Source of the DNA: Nitrospira sp.
GTDB taxonomy: Bacteria > Nitrospirota > Nitrospiria > Nitrospirales > Nitrospiraceae
NCBI GenBank assembly: GCA_029194535.1
Contig: JARFXR010000001.1
Coordinates: 2,364,721-2,428,720, forward strand
Direction: 5' to 3'
DNA: 64,000 bases
Position 1 is the stretch's first letter. The number at the start of each line of letters is the position of its first letter. A program made the position numbers and the translations under genes. Below are positions 1 to 8,113 of the stretch, in pieces. Under the pieces are notes generated by a model. The model saw nothing but the letters and a program-made list of their open reading frames with translations. It searched no databases and was not told the DNA's origin.

Positions 1-216
1 TCTGCTGTTCCCGGCCGGCGCATCTGCGGAAATTTCGAGGTGATCCCTCAGAAGGTCCAAGGCGTGATCGGCCAGCGATTCGAACAACAGCCGATTGCGC
101 AGCGAGTCGAACGGTTGCTCCGGATCGAAGGTATCGGCATCGCCGGCCCATACAGGCGCGATAACAAGCGAACTCGCCAGCATGAGCGGAATCCACATCC
201 GTAACCCAACACGCAT
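1..216 (-). CDS. Exported protein, N-terminal fragment (runs off left edge)
   Basis: An open frame starts at the ATG at 216 and stays open through position 1, giving 72 codons of a longer protein. Residues 1-24 form a clear signal peptide: Arg-containing start, hydrophobic core around LMLASSLVIA, and a small-residue cleavage region ending VWAG. The mature part begins DADTFDPEQ and is polar and helical. No family is recognisable from this fragment. It is divergent from the response regulator at 316, with about 100 nt between the starts. Confidence 0.75.
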   Translation of the reverse strand, partial: MRVGLRMWIPLMLASSLVIAPVWAGDADTFDPEQPFDSLRNRLLFESLADHALDLLRDHLEISADAPAGNSR

Positions 217-315
217 GGCTTTACTGTATTCCGTGATCCAATCAAGGTCAAGCACCGGCGACAGAGATTCGCTCATTCCTTGACGAAGTCGGGTGTTCAG
301 CTTACAGGTAAAAGC

Positions 316-1407
316 ATGCCGTCTACCGCCATGCCCTGCTCACCCGACGTGAAACCGACCGTGCTCATTGTCGACGACGAAGCCGCGCCTCGCGCGGCGC
401 TGACCCAGACGCTTCGCCAGAATTTCAACATCTTGACCGCAGACAACGGGCGCACCGCCATGGCCGTTCTCAACGACCACGGCGTGGATCTCGTGACCTT
501 GGACCTCCGCCTGCCCGACGGCTCCGGCGCCGACCTGCTCACCGAAATCAAGCGGACCCACGCGCAAGTCGAAGTCATTATGGTGACCGCCTTCGGCTCG
601 CTCCAGTCCGCCATGGACTGTATCCGTCATGGAGCAGCCGGGTTTCTGTTGAAGCCCTTCAACACTTCGGAATTGCTCACGATCAGCCTGCAGACCGCGC
701 AAAAAAAACAGCGTCTCGATAGCCTGCGCAGCCTGTTGGCCGAGGACCGGGCGCTCTGGGGACCGGAACCGGGCTGCTCCGCCGCCTGGCGCAGACTGGG
801 TGCCGCCTATGCCGCGTCTCAAAAGAATGGAGCAATTCTGCAGCCGGCCCACATCGGTGAAACGACCTCGCCGATTCAGTTGCTCTCCGACCTATTGGAG
901 GCACGGGACCGGTATCTGGTGAATCATGGCAATCGCGTGAGTTTCTATGCCTCGCTCACCGCGAATCAACTACAGCTGTCGTTGCCCGAGCAAAATATCC
1001 TATCGCTCGGCGCACTGGCTCACGATCTGGACCTCATCCAGGCGGCGGAGGGTCACGCTCTGCAGCATGAATCCAGCCGCGACGGCCACCGCACCGACCT
1101 TGGCGCTCGGATCGGACGCGCTTTGGGCCTGCCGATCGACGCCGTGCAAATCATCGCCCTCCATCACGAACGATGGGACGGCACGGGTCACCCCTTCGGA
1201 TTGCAGGGCGAGCGTATCCCCCTCCTGGCGCGCATCGTCTCACTCGCTCAGGGCTTTGACGAGCTCACCGCCGAACGGCCGGGAGCGACTCCGCTCACAG
1301 TCAAGGCCGCGATCGACGAGATTGAACGCCAAGCCGGCACCGCGTTCGACCCGGCTCTGACCGAACTGTTCTGTAAAACCATGCGCGAGCAACCTCCTCA
1401 AGCCTAG
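316..1407 (+). CDS. Response regulator with C-terminal HD (HD-GYP-like) domain
   Basis: A CheY-like receiver fills about residues 14-130, with acidic pocket D20/D21, phosphoacceptor D63 (TLDLRLPDG), T91 and K113 (LLKPF). A C-terminal HD-type domain follows at about 190-350, with H236-D237 and the HHERWDGTGHP block (283-293). HD-GYP proteins normally hydrolyse c-di-GMP. Here the HD is followed by LDL instead of the usual xGK, and the GYP tyrosine is His (GHP), so activity is uncertain. I chose ATG 316 because the frame upstream can begin only at a TTG (280) inside sequence that is not conserved-looking; ATG 331 is another option. The cognate kinase is not visible. Confidence 0.85.
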   Translation: MPSTAMPCSPDVKPTVLIVDDEAAPRAALTQTLRQNFNILTADNGRTAMAVLNDHGVDLVTLDLRLPDGSGADLLTEIKRTHAQVEVIMVTAFGSLQSAMDCIRHGAAGFLLKPFNTSELLTISLQTAQKKQRLDSLRSLLAEDRALWGPEPGCSAAWRRLGAAYAASQKNGAILQPAHIGETTSPIQLLSDLLEARDRYLVNHGNRVSFYASLTANQLQLSLPEQNILSLGALAHDLDLIQAAEGHALQHESSRDGHRTDLGARIGRALGLPIDAVQIIALHHERWDGTGHPFGLQGERIPLLARIVSLAQGFDELTAERPGATPLTVKAAIDEIERQAGTAFDPALTELFCKTMREQPPQA

Positions 1408-1566
1408 CCGTCTCCTGGTCGGAACGGCCCTTCTTCCCCCCTCAAACCCTAAACCCTCCGTTCACCTCTCGGCGGGCTTAGGGTAACCGGATGCCCCGCA
1501 AAACCTCATGGTATTTCGTTCGTCCTGAGCTTGTCGAAACACGGATTCGGGGTTCTAAAATGACGT

Positions 1567-2172
1567 CTAGCCGAGGCGGACCTCCCACAGTGGTGTGTAG
1601 ACCGAACCGGTCGGGTGCAACTCGCTGCGCATCAATACTACAGAATTTGCCATGAGCGGCCCCGGCATGATCGGTTCGTCCAGCTTGCCGACACGAGCCA
1701 ACAGTGAGCCGAGCTGACGATTGCCTTCCCTGACCCGCGCCAACGTCAGGTGCGGAGCCATCGGCCTTGCGTCCGGAGCGAGATCGACAATCTGACAGCA
1801 TGCCTCGATCGCTTGGTGCATCGTGACGAGTCGCCGATCGTCCTCGCCACGCTCCCACGACTCGCCAGGACCGGCCCAGAGCACTCTCGGCCGCCTGGTA
1901 TCCGGGAAGGCTCCCAGCCGCTCCAGTGGAATCGACAGGGACCTATGGCCGCTCATGGTTTGAACCATCGCGTCATGGAGCACCGGCGCGAGGTCGTCGG
2001 GGATGTCGCCCAGAAACTTCATCGTGAGATGGATAGCCGCGGGCGGTACCCAGGAGAGCCGGACGCTGCGAGGCAGATCCCGCCCCAGACGCCGCTTGAG
2101 GTCCTGCTGCACCAGGGCAAGACGCCCGAGCAGCTCGGCATCCGGTACGACGGCAAGGAATGCGCGAATCAT
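1567..2172 (-). CDS. thpR: RNA 2',3'-cyclic phosphodiesterase (LigT/ThpR family)
   Basis: The 201-residue protein has the two HxT signatures of the 2H phosphoesterase superfamily: H48 in IHLTMKFLGD and H141 in PHLTLARVRE. Length and spacing fit the bacterial ThpR/LigT group, cytosolic enzymes that open 2',3'-cyclic phosphates on RNA and were first described as 2'-5' RNA ligases. ATG 2172 gives the standard N-terminus MIRAFLAV; a longer frame reaching 2313 runs into cinA. The start lies 16 nt downstream of the cinA stop, so the two are probably co-transcribed. Confidence 0.9.
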   Translation of the reverse strand: MIRAFLAVVPDAELLGRLALVQQDLKRRLGRDLPRSVRLSWVPPAAIHLTMKFLGDIPDDLAPVLHDAMVQTMSGHRSLSIPLERLGAFPDTRRPRVLWAGPGESWERGEDDRRLVTMHQAIEACCQIVDLAPDARPMAPHLTLARVREGNRQLGSLLARVGKLDEPIMPGPLMANSVVLMRSELHPTGSVYTPLWEVRLG

Positions 2173-2188
2173 GCGATTGTCTGTCTGC

Positions 2189-3484
2189 TCAAGCGGGCTC
2201 CGCCCGCTCCAGGAGCCAGCGCCGGAGCACATCCAACGCCGCCTGGGAGGCCCGTTGTTTGACGACCGAGCGGTCGCCGCTGAAACGATACTCCTTGGTG
2301 ATCGACCGGCCATCCTCCGTGTCGAGCCCGAGATAGACCAATCCCACGGGCTTGGTCGCCGTGCCTCCTCCCGGGCCGGCGATGCCGGTCACGCTCAGAG
2401 CCACCGAGACGCCGCTTCGCTCTCTCATCCCCCGTGCCATGGCGGACGCCACCTCTGCGCTGACTGCGCCGTGCCGTGCAATCAATAGCGGCGATACTCC
2501 GAGCAGGTCGGTCTTGGCACGGTTGCTGTAACACATCACGCCGCAATCGACGTAGGCTGACGAGCCCGGCACCTGCGTCAACCGATGACCGATCAGCCCT
2601 CCCGTGCAGGATTCCGCCACAGCCACGGTCTTGTGCTGCTCCGTCAGAAGCCGACCGACCACCTCCTCCATGCTGTCTTGCCCCTCGGTATAGAGCCAAT
2701 CGGCGAGCCGCGACCGCACCCCATCGGCCAACCGTTGCAACATCACCTTGCTCAGGGGTGGTGACGGCCTCGTCGTCAGAGAGACCAAGACGCCCATCGG
2801 CGACGCCAAGAGTCCCAAGTCCACCGGCGTCGCAGGTTTGATGAACCCCTTCAGCTTCGCATCGACCTCCGCTTCCGGAAGTCCGAACGTGTGGAACACC
2901 AGACGCGTGAGGGGAGACACGCTCGCGCCTGCGTCAGTCAATTCTGAGGCCAAGAGCGCCAGGACGGAGTCCCGCAGCATCGCTTCCATTTCCCACGGAA
3001 CCCCGGGCAGGGAAATCAGCAAAGCGCCGTTCCATTTCATCCAGAAGCCCGGGGCGGAGCCCACCGGGTTGCGGATGACCGTCGCGCCGGCCGGTATCAA
3101 GGCCTGCCGGCGCTGGCCGGCGTTGGGGATTCGCCCCCATTCAGCAAGCCGAGCCTTGAGTGCTTCGGACGCGTCCTTGCGCAGAGTCAACCGCCGGCCT
3201 GTCACGTCCGCGACAGCTTCGCGCGTGCAGTCGTCCACGGTCGGTCCGAGCCCGCCCGTCAGTACAATGACGCCGGCCCGGCGGGCAGCCGTTCCCACTG
3301 CGGTTCGAATGTCCTTGCGGTCGTCTCCGACGATCGATTTGAAACGGACCGCGATGCCGAGGCGGCCGAATTCCTCCGCGATCCGCAATGAATTGGAGTC
3401 GGTTCGTCCGCCGACCAGGAGTTCCGACCCGACGGCGATGGTTTCGGCAAGGTGCAGCGGCGGCGCGGGGCGTCTTGGCGGCAT
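2189..3484 (-). CDS. cinA: CinA-family protein (competence/damage-inducible; NMN amidohydrolase domain)
   Basis: The 431-residue protein has both CinA domains. The N-terminal molybdopterin-binding-like (COG1058) domain shows VGSELLVGGRTDSNS and LTGGLGPTVDD. The C-terminal PncC-type NMN deamidase domain shows AVAESCTGGLIG and VTGIAGPGGGTATKPVGLVY. In characterised homologues these domains act as ADP-ribose pyrophosphatase and NMN deamidase in pyridine-nucleotide recycling. It is the middle gene of a minus-strand run: the exported protein ending at 3512 precedes it by 27 nt and thpR follows after 16 nt. Confidence 0.93.
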   Translation of the reverse strand: MPPRRPAPPLHLAETIAVGSELLVGGRTDSNSLRIAEEFGRLGIAVRFKSIVGDDRKDIRTAVGTAARRAGVIVLTGGLGPTVDDCTREAVADVTGRRLTLRKDASEALKARLAEWGRIPNAGQRRQALIPAGATVIRNPVGSAPGFWMKWNGALLISLPGVPWEMEAMLRDSVLALLASELTDAGASVSPLTRLVFHTFGLPEAEVDAKLKGFIKPATPVDLGLLASPMGVLVSLTTRPSPPLSKVMLQRLADGVRSRLADWLYTEGQDSMEEVVGRLLTEQHKTVAVAESCTGGLIGHRLTQVPGSSAYVDCGVMCYSNRAKTDLLGVSPLLIARHGAVSAEVASAMARGMRERSGVSVALSVTGIAGPGGGTATKPVGLVYLGLDTEDGRSITKEYRFSGDRSVVKQRASQAALDVLRRWLLERAEPA

Positions 3485-3511
3485 ATTGTCGATCGAGCGC
3501 CGGCGCGTCCG

Positions 3512-4144
3512 TTAGGGGAATTGTGAGAAATCGAGGGCAAAACTCACTTCACCCCCGTTGGCCGGAAAAACGGTCAGGGTCGTGGGGGCATTCGGATCGA
3601 AATCCGCATAGTTGAAGGATGCAATCACTTTGGCCTTGAAGCGGGGGCTGTCCGGCCAGGCCGCGCTACGGCTGCCCTGCCCGTCGAATCGCACGGTCAC
3701 GGGATTGATCGTCCGCCCACTCTGATCAAACACCATGTAACTCTCTGCGGCAATCGTCGGCATATCACCGAAGATGACGGTGCTGACCAGCATGGTCTTG
3801 GTTTCCAACACCTGCATGATGTCCGCGTCGCTGGGTTCCGCTCCGCGAAGCGCCATATGGGTCGCCAACACGGACAACGAACCCAGCTTGGTGATCAGGA
3901 ATCCGCTCGGATGGACCGCGTCCGTCGAGCCGAAGCGCACATAAAAACTATCGGGCGGATCATGGCGTTCAGCCGCGTCCTTGCCGCGAGCCAGCGCCGC
4001 GCGCACCTGCTCGTTGGTCGGGGCGACCTCGATCGCCCCCGCCGGCGTCCCGAAACCGCTCAGCGTCAACAGCATGGCCGCAACCATCGTCCGCGTCGCG
4101 TCCGATCGAAGCCGATACCGATACATTGAACGATGGCGACCCAT
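3512..4144 (-). CDS. Exported protein of unknown function
   Basis: The 210-residue protein has a basic N-terminus (MGRHRSMYRYRLRS) and a hydrophobic stretch (TMVAAMLLTLSGFGTPAGA), a typical signal peptide with a cleavage site near GAIEVAP. ATG 4144 was chosen because ACGGAGGGGACC, a strong Shine-Dalgarno, sits immediately upstream; the same frame is open for another 100 codons but has no such support. The mature region has no motif I recognise. It is the first gene of the apparent exported protein-cinA-thpR operon and is divergent from the Cld-family gene. Confidence 0.75.
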   Translation of the reverse strand: MGRHRSMYRYRLRSDATRTMVAAMLLTLSGFGTPAGAIEVAPTNEQVRAALARGKDAAERHDPPDSFYVRFGSTDAVHPSGFLITKLGSLSVLATHMALRGAEPSDADIMQVLETKTMLVSTVIFGDMPTIAAESYMVFDQSGRTINPVTVRFDGQGSRSAAWPDSPRFKAKVIASFNYADFDPNAPTTLTVFPANGGEVSFALDFSQFP

Positions 4145-4401
4145 GGTCCCCTCCGTCGGCTGTCGCTCTCTGTCCCGTTCCGAATCGCCGGCCCGCCGTC
4201 CCATGGTCGACGGTCGTCTCGCGCGCATCCGCAGCGAACCATCGCAGCGATCACGCGCAGCGACCACGCAATGCCCCAGTGGGAGATCTGAACCCGACAC
4301 ATGGGGCGCCGCCGGGAGTGGAAATTTCCACGGTTCGCCATGCTGGCAGTAACAGATCGCCGGAGCCCTGTCAACGAGCCGCCGACACGTTCCCGGCCCC
4401 G

Positions 4402-4429
4402 TTGACAAAGCAAAAGTCGAAGTGATAAA
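4402..4429 (+). promoter_or_regulatory. Candidate sigma-70-type promoter for the Cld-family gene
   Basis: TTGACA at 4402-4407, a 16-nt spacer, then GATAAA at 4424-4429 (4 of 6 to TATAAT). It lies about 60 nt upstream of the start at 4490. The remaining divergent intergenic sequence (4145-4401) shows no gene. Assigned by eye only. Confidence 0.4.
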
Positions 4430-4489
4430 CACTGCAGTCCGCACGCTAAATCCGCCTTATTAAGACGTTATCGTTACACGGAGGAGTCC

Positions 4490-5212
4490 ATGGCAGCCCC
4501 GGAGCAACAAGCACCACCGCAACCCCCCAAGCGCCAGTATGTGAACTTTGTTTTCTACAAGGTCGATCCGGCGTGGCGGCGGCTCCCGGAAGACGAGCGA
4601 ACGAGGGGCAAGCAAGAGTTTCTCCGCGCCGTCGAAGACTACCAGGGCAAGGTGCTGGTGATCGCCTATTCCGCCGTCGGCATCCGCGGCGATTGCGACA
4701 TCATGCTCTGGCGAATCAGTTACGATTTGGAGCTCTTCCAGGAAATGAGCACCAAGATCATGGCATCCGGCCTAGGCAAGTATCTCTCCACTCCCTATTC
4801 CTACCTGTCCATGACCAAGCGCTCGATCTATGTGGACAACCATTCGCACGAAGGACAGGAGAGCAAGCGGCTGACGGTCGTCCCCGGCAAGAGCAAATAC
4901 ATCTTCGTGTATCCGTTCTTGAAGACCCGTGAATGGTTCCTCCTGACGAAGGCGGCCCGCCAGGGCATGATGGACGAGCACATTGAAGTCGGGCACCGGT
5001 TCCCGTCCGTCAAGCTCAACACGACCTACTCGTTCGGTTTGGATGATCAGGAATGGGTGGTGGCGTTCGAGAGCGACAAGCCGGAAGATTTCCTGGACCT
5101 GGTGATGGCCCTCAGAGAAACGGAAGGGTCCCGCTATACCCTGCGCGACACCCCGATCTTTACCTGCATCCGCCGGAGCCTCAAGGAGACGCTCGACACC
5201 CTCGGCGGCTGA
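4490..5212 (+). CDS. hemQ: Chlorite-dismutase-superfamily protein, coproheme decarboxylase (HemQ/ChdC) type
   Basis: The 240-residue protein has the Cld-fold C-terminal half. VYPFLKTREWF carries Y141 and K145, matching the catalytic Tyr/Lys pair of coproheme decarboxylase, and MMDEHIEVGHRF supplies the expected proximal haem His (H164). It ends with FGLDDQEWVVAFE, the common ChdC block. The Arg needed on the distal side by chlorite-degrading enzymes is absent; Leu176 or a neighbour aligns there. The loop between the catalytic Lys and the EW pair is about four residues shorter than in Gram-positive HemQ. I therefore favour haem synthesis over chlorite detoxification. The CGGAGGAG Shine-Dalgarno fixes the start, and a strong terminator follows. 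Confidence 0.8.
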   Translation: MAAPEQQAPPQPPKRQYVNFVFYKVDPAWRRLPEDERTRGKQEFLRAVEDYQGKVLVIAYSAVGIRGDCDIMLWRISYDLELFQEMSTKIMASGLGKYLSTPYSYLSMTKRSIYVDNHSHEGQESKRLTVVPGKSKYIFVYPFLKTREWFLLTKAARQGMMDEHIEVGHRFPSVKLNTTYSFGLDDQEWVVAFESDKPEDFLDLVMALRETEGSRYTLRDTPIFTCIRRSLKETLDTLGG

Positions 5213-5246
5213 GCCGTCGGACTACAGACCTGGTTCAACGAGAGAC

Positions 5247-5286
5247 GAAGGCCTTCGATCCGCGGGTCGAAGGCCTTCGCATTTTC
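5247..5286 (+). terminator. Rho-independent terminator after the HemQ-like gene
   Basis: Positions 5247-5278 are an almost perfect 32-nt palindrome with arms GAAGGCCTTCGATC and GGTCGAAGGCCTTC. GCATTTT follows. It starts 35 nt past the stop codon and ends just before the next gene, so it separates the two transcription units. Confidence 0.7.
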
Positions 5287-5289
5287 CGC

Positions 5290-5937
5290 ATGTACGACCA
5301 CGCCGATCAACGCGCCGCCGTCCTGTCGGCGATTCTCCCGGGCAGCGGCCATCTCTTTCAACAGCGTGTCGGCGCCGGTTTGGCGAGTTTCTCGGTCACC
5401 CTGCTGCTCATCGGCCTTAGCTTGGCGCTGGGCCGCGTGTCCGGGCGGGCGGCCGAAGTCTTTTTCTTCATGCTCCTGGCGCTGCCGTGGTGGGCCTTTC
5501 AAAGCTACGATGCCTTTCTGGGTCCAAGCGTCGAGACATCGAACTGGCTCCGCACCTGGCAGCGGGTCTGGTCGAGAGGGCACGACATCCGGTTTCTCGG
5601 ATTGCTCCTCGTTGTCAGCGCGGTCAACGACACTTGGATCATCCTCAAGAATCTCGACTATCTCCTGCCCTTCTACTGCACCAAGCTGGAAGGTGTTACA
5701 GGGTTCCTGACCAAAGCCATCTCCCCCGCCTTGCATCTGGGTGTCGGGGTGGGATTCATGAAACTCGCGCGTTGGTCCCTCTTCCTGTACCTCATATACG
5801 CCGCCTACGGCTTCACCAACGGTCTGGTCAATCTCACCTGTTTCGGGTCGGGACGCATCCGAAACACCCTCCTTGTCGCGATCGTCCTGTCGACGTGCTA
5901 TGTCGTCTGGCGAAGGCGGATTCTCCTCACGAAATGA
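5290..5937 (+). CDS. Multi-pass membrane protein of unknown function
   Basis: From ATG 5290 the protein has 215 residues and about five hydrophobic helices: FSVTLLLIGLSLALG, EVFFFMLLALPWWAF, IRFLGLLLVVSAV, ARWSLFLYLIYAAYG and TLLVAIVLSTCYVVW. It begins MYDHADQRAAVLSAILPGSGHLFQQRVGAG, which resembles the PGxGh loop of small TM2-like membrane proteins, but I cannot name the family. The frame is open further upstream into the terminator and hemQ; ATG 5290 is chosen because it falls right after the terminator. The start has no strong Shine-Dalgarno. Confidence 0.65.
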   Translation: MYDHADQRAAVLSAILPGSGHLFQQRVGAGLASFSVTLLLIGLSLALGRVSGRAAEVFFFMLLALPWWAFQSYDAFLGPSVETSNWLRTWQRVWSRGHDIRFLGLLLVVSAVNDTWIILKNLDYLLPFYCTKLEGVTGFLTKAISPALHLGVGVGFMKLARWSLFLYLIYAAYGFTNGLVNLTCFGSGRIRNTLLVAIVLSTCYVVWRRRILLTK

Positions 5938-6034
5938 ATGAGTTGTAGTCAGATCCGATCTTTGACAGCGCGCTCGCGCATATGTTACCTGTAGATCAGT
6001 TTCGACGGCATCCCGACGGACGTTCGTCACTCCC

Positions 6035-6247
6035 ATGGCCGACAACAACGCCCTCTACGCCATCAGACACGCCGACGGTTCGGTGAGCCTCTATATCGAC
6101 GAGGACTACGCCTCGGAGCGCGGGATCAACCCGGCGACATTGACCCGGGTGGAAATTCCGAGAGAACTGTACGTCAACGGCTCGGTCCAGCAAGTGCGGG
6201 AATACGTCGCCAGCTACTTGGAAGCTCAAAGAACGGGAACCGCCTAA
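6035..6247 (+). CDS. Small acidic hypothetical protein
   Basis: A 70-residue soluble protein, MADNNALYAIRHADGSVSL..., with predicted beta strands followed by a helix and no recognised motif. The coding sequence stops 4 nt before the next ATG (6252), so it is probably co-translated with the 396-residue protein. The 97 nt upstream contain TTGACA (5962-5967) without a well-spaced -10. Confidence 0.6.
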   Translation: MADNNALYAIRHADGSVSLYIDEDYASERGINPATLTRVEIPRELYVNGSVQQVREYVASYLEAQRTGTA

Positions 6248-6251
6248 CACC

Positions 6252-7442
6252 ATGTCCACCGCCACATCGCCGCTCACGCCGTCTCTCATCGAATCGGTCA
6301 TCGATGCGCTGCCGATCCAGGCCCGGATCATGCTCCATCTGATTCTGTTGCAGCATTTCGACGTCTCGGATGAAGAAATCAACTACATGACGATGGATCG
6401 GCCGGATCCCAGGTGTGTGGCCGGCACAAAGCCGACTTACAATATTCTGACCCAAGAGGCCGTAAAGGCGGTCCGGGACAAGCGCGACCAGTATTTCCGC
6501 CAAGTCCGGTTGAAGCGCGAACGAACCTGGCTGCAGAGCGAGTGCCTCACCACGTTGTTGCGGCTGCGGGAGCTGATGGCCGAGCGGGCCGCTCACCTCT
6601 TGACGACTCGATTCAATCTGCAGCCCGATGGCCTGCAGGCTCTGCAATCCCAGGCCCGCACCGCCGTTCACAGACCGGCCGTCCGCATGTTGGAACAGCG
6701 GTGGGAGGCGCAGGAGATTCCCCTTGAGGACTATCAGCAACAGAGACTCGGCATCGAGATGCAGGTCCAACTCCGCTTCGCCGAGCGGTACCGGAAGCGG
6801 TTGGCGTTGGCCGCCCGCGAACGCCAGACGGCCGATTATCAGCCGCTTCAGGATCATGAAATCGCCCATATCTGGGGCATTCCCGCCGGCAGCCTGGCGG
6901 CGCGCAAGGTCAAACACATGACGGCGTACCTGCAGGCCCTGCAGGCCGCGCTGCAGGGGGCCGCCACCGGGACTGGACCGGCATCCACGCCGATCGACTT
7001 GTGGAAAGAGACCTTCACCGTACTGGCCGCGCGGCCCGTCCAGCGATCGGTCTCCACCTATGACGGCCTGGAGCGCACGGAAGCGAACCTCATCGAAAAA
7101 CTGACATTGTTGGTTGGAGGAACCCTCGCCGAGGACGTGGAAACTAAGTTCTGGTTGTCGCTCGTCCAGGGCGCCAGCTCGAACGCCGTTCTGTCGGAAG
7201 TCACCAGAAACCTCTTCGGCCTCCAGCGGCTGGCGGCCATTCTGGGCGACACGGACAGCTCGCCGGAATCCATCGACGAGACGCTGCTGGCCCGCGTCAC
7301 CCCCAAACCCCACGATCAGGAAGAAGACACGAAGCAGCTCGAGAAGAAATCCACCGACCCGGCCAACGACATGAGAGAGCACGTGCTCAAGAGCATGTTC
7401 GGGGAACAACATCCCGATCTCTATGGCGGGGGGAAGTGGTGA
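6252..7442 (+). CDS. Conserved-looking hypothetical protein, helical
   Basis: A 396-residue cytoplasmic protein, mostly helical and rich in Gln/Arg/Leu (for example a long helix around VKRKRERTW-like and RFAERYRKRLALAARERQ segments). It has no signal peptide, membrane span or nucleotide-binding motif. The residues around DHEIAHIWGIPAGSLAARKVKHM resemble a helix-turn-helix or sigma-like segment, but too weakly to assign. It forms a two-gene unit with the 70-residue protein upstream. Function unknown. Confidence 0.65.
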   Translation: MSTATSPLTPSLIESVIDALPIQARIMLHLILLQHFDVSDEEINYMTMDRPDPRCVAGTKPTYNILTQEAVKAVRDKRDQYFRQVRLKRERTWLQSECLTTLLRLRELMAERAAHLLTTRFNLQPDGLQALQSQARTAVHRPAVRMLEQRWEAQEIPLEDYQQQRLGIEMQVQLRFAERYRKRLALAARERQTADYQPLQDHEIAHIWGIPAGSLAARKVKHMTAYLQALQAALQGAATGTGPASTPIDLWKETFTVLAARPVQRSVSTYDGLERTEANLIEKLTLLVGGTLAEDVETKFWLSLVQGASSNAVLSEVTRNLFGLQRLAAILGDTDSSPESIDETLLARVTPKPHDQEEDTKQLEKKSTDPANDMREHVLKSMFGEQHPDLYGGGKW

Positions 7443-7599
7443 GTGCTTTGACCCGCGCCGTCGACGTGTCTACGGCCTCATCGATTCAAGCCGGCCTATG
7501 ATCGCCGACCGGCGTCAGAGAAGATACCGCAACAGGAAATTGGACTCTGTTCAAACTGGAAAGGCCACGGTATAGTAGCGGTATTCGTTAGGAGGCACC

Positions 7600-8034
7600 A
7601 TGCGATTTGTGACGCAGCATTCGCAGCGTTCCACCCGACCTCTTGCCGCTCGACTCTGGTATGCCGTCTTCCTGTTTGGAATTCTTGCGGCTCCGCCGAC
7701 AGTCTCCGCCTCCGGCATGTTGGATCTGGCCGAGTTGATCTCCCATCCCGAACAATACGACCGTCAGGAGGTCGTCGTAAGCGGCGAAGTCACCAATGTC
7801 CAGCTCGCGACCAATCGCCAAGGTCAACCCGCCTACGGATTTCTCCTCAAAGACCACGCGGGAACGGTCAAGGTGATCGGTCTCGGTCAGGCGGAAGTGC
7901 GTGAAGGCGATCAAGTGATCGTCGAAGGCATATTCACGAGGCTGCGCCAGGCCGGCCGCACAATCATCTACAACGAGATCAAGGCCATGTCCATCCGTTC
8001 CTTGAATCGCCTCAATCCCGATCTAGTCGGCTGA
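7600..8034 (+). CDS. Exported OB-fold (nucleic-acid-binding-like) protein
   Basis: The 144-residue protein has a signal peptide (ARLWYAVFLFGILAAPPTVSA, cleavage near ASG) and a compact OB-fold-like domain: LAELISHPEQYDRQEVVVSGEV, FLLKDHAGTVKVIG, VREGDQVIVEG. The pattern resembles tRNA_anti/BOF-like OB domains used in the periplasm for ligand or protein binding. A good AGGAGG lies 6 nt before the ATG. It is convergent with the SDR gene. The 157 nt upstream contain TATAGT at 7571 but no convincingly spaced -35. Confidence 0.7.
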   Translation: MRFVTQHSQRSTRPLAARLWYAVFLFGILAAPPTVSASGMLDLAELISHPEQYDRQEVVVSGEVTNVQLATNRQGQPAYGFLLKDHAGTVKVIGLGQAEVREGDQVIVEGIFTRLRQAGRTIIYNEIKAMSIRSLNRLNPDLVG

Positions 8035-8113
8035 GGTCCGCGAAGAATCTTGAGGCGTTGAAGTTTCGAGTCTCGCGTTTCGAGTTTTTCGCTTCCCGCT
8101 TCGCTGCCTCGCG

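Noticed and set aside
1750-3515. Long plus-strand frames opposite thpR and cinA
   Set aside because: They are high-GC antisense shadows; the minus strand carries intact family motifs.
4490-5212. Assignment as a true chlorite dismutase
   Set aside because: The distal Arg required for chlorite decomposition is not present, while the Tyr/Lys pair of coproheme decarboxylases is.
6174-7412. A 412-codon minus-strand frame opposite the 396-residue gene
   Set aside because: Its composition is that of an antisense shadow, and the plus-strand gene has a coupled neighbour and a consistent codon pattern. The choice is not absolute because neither protein belongs to a family I recognise.
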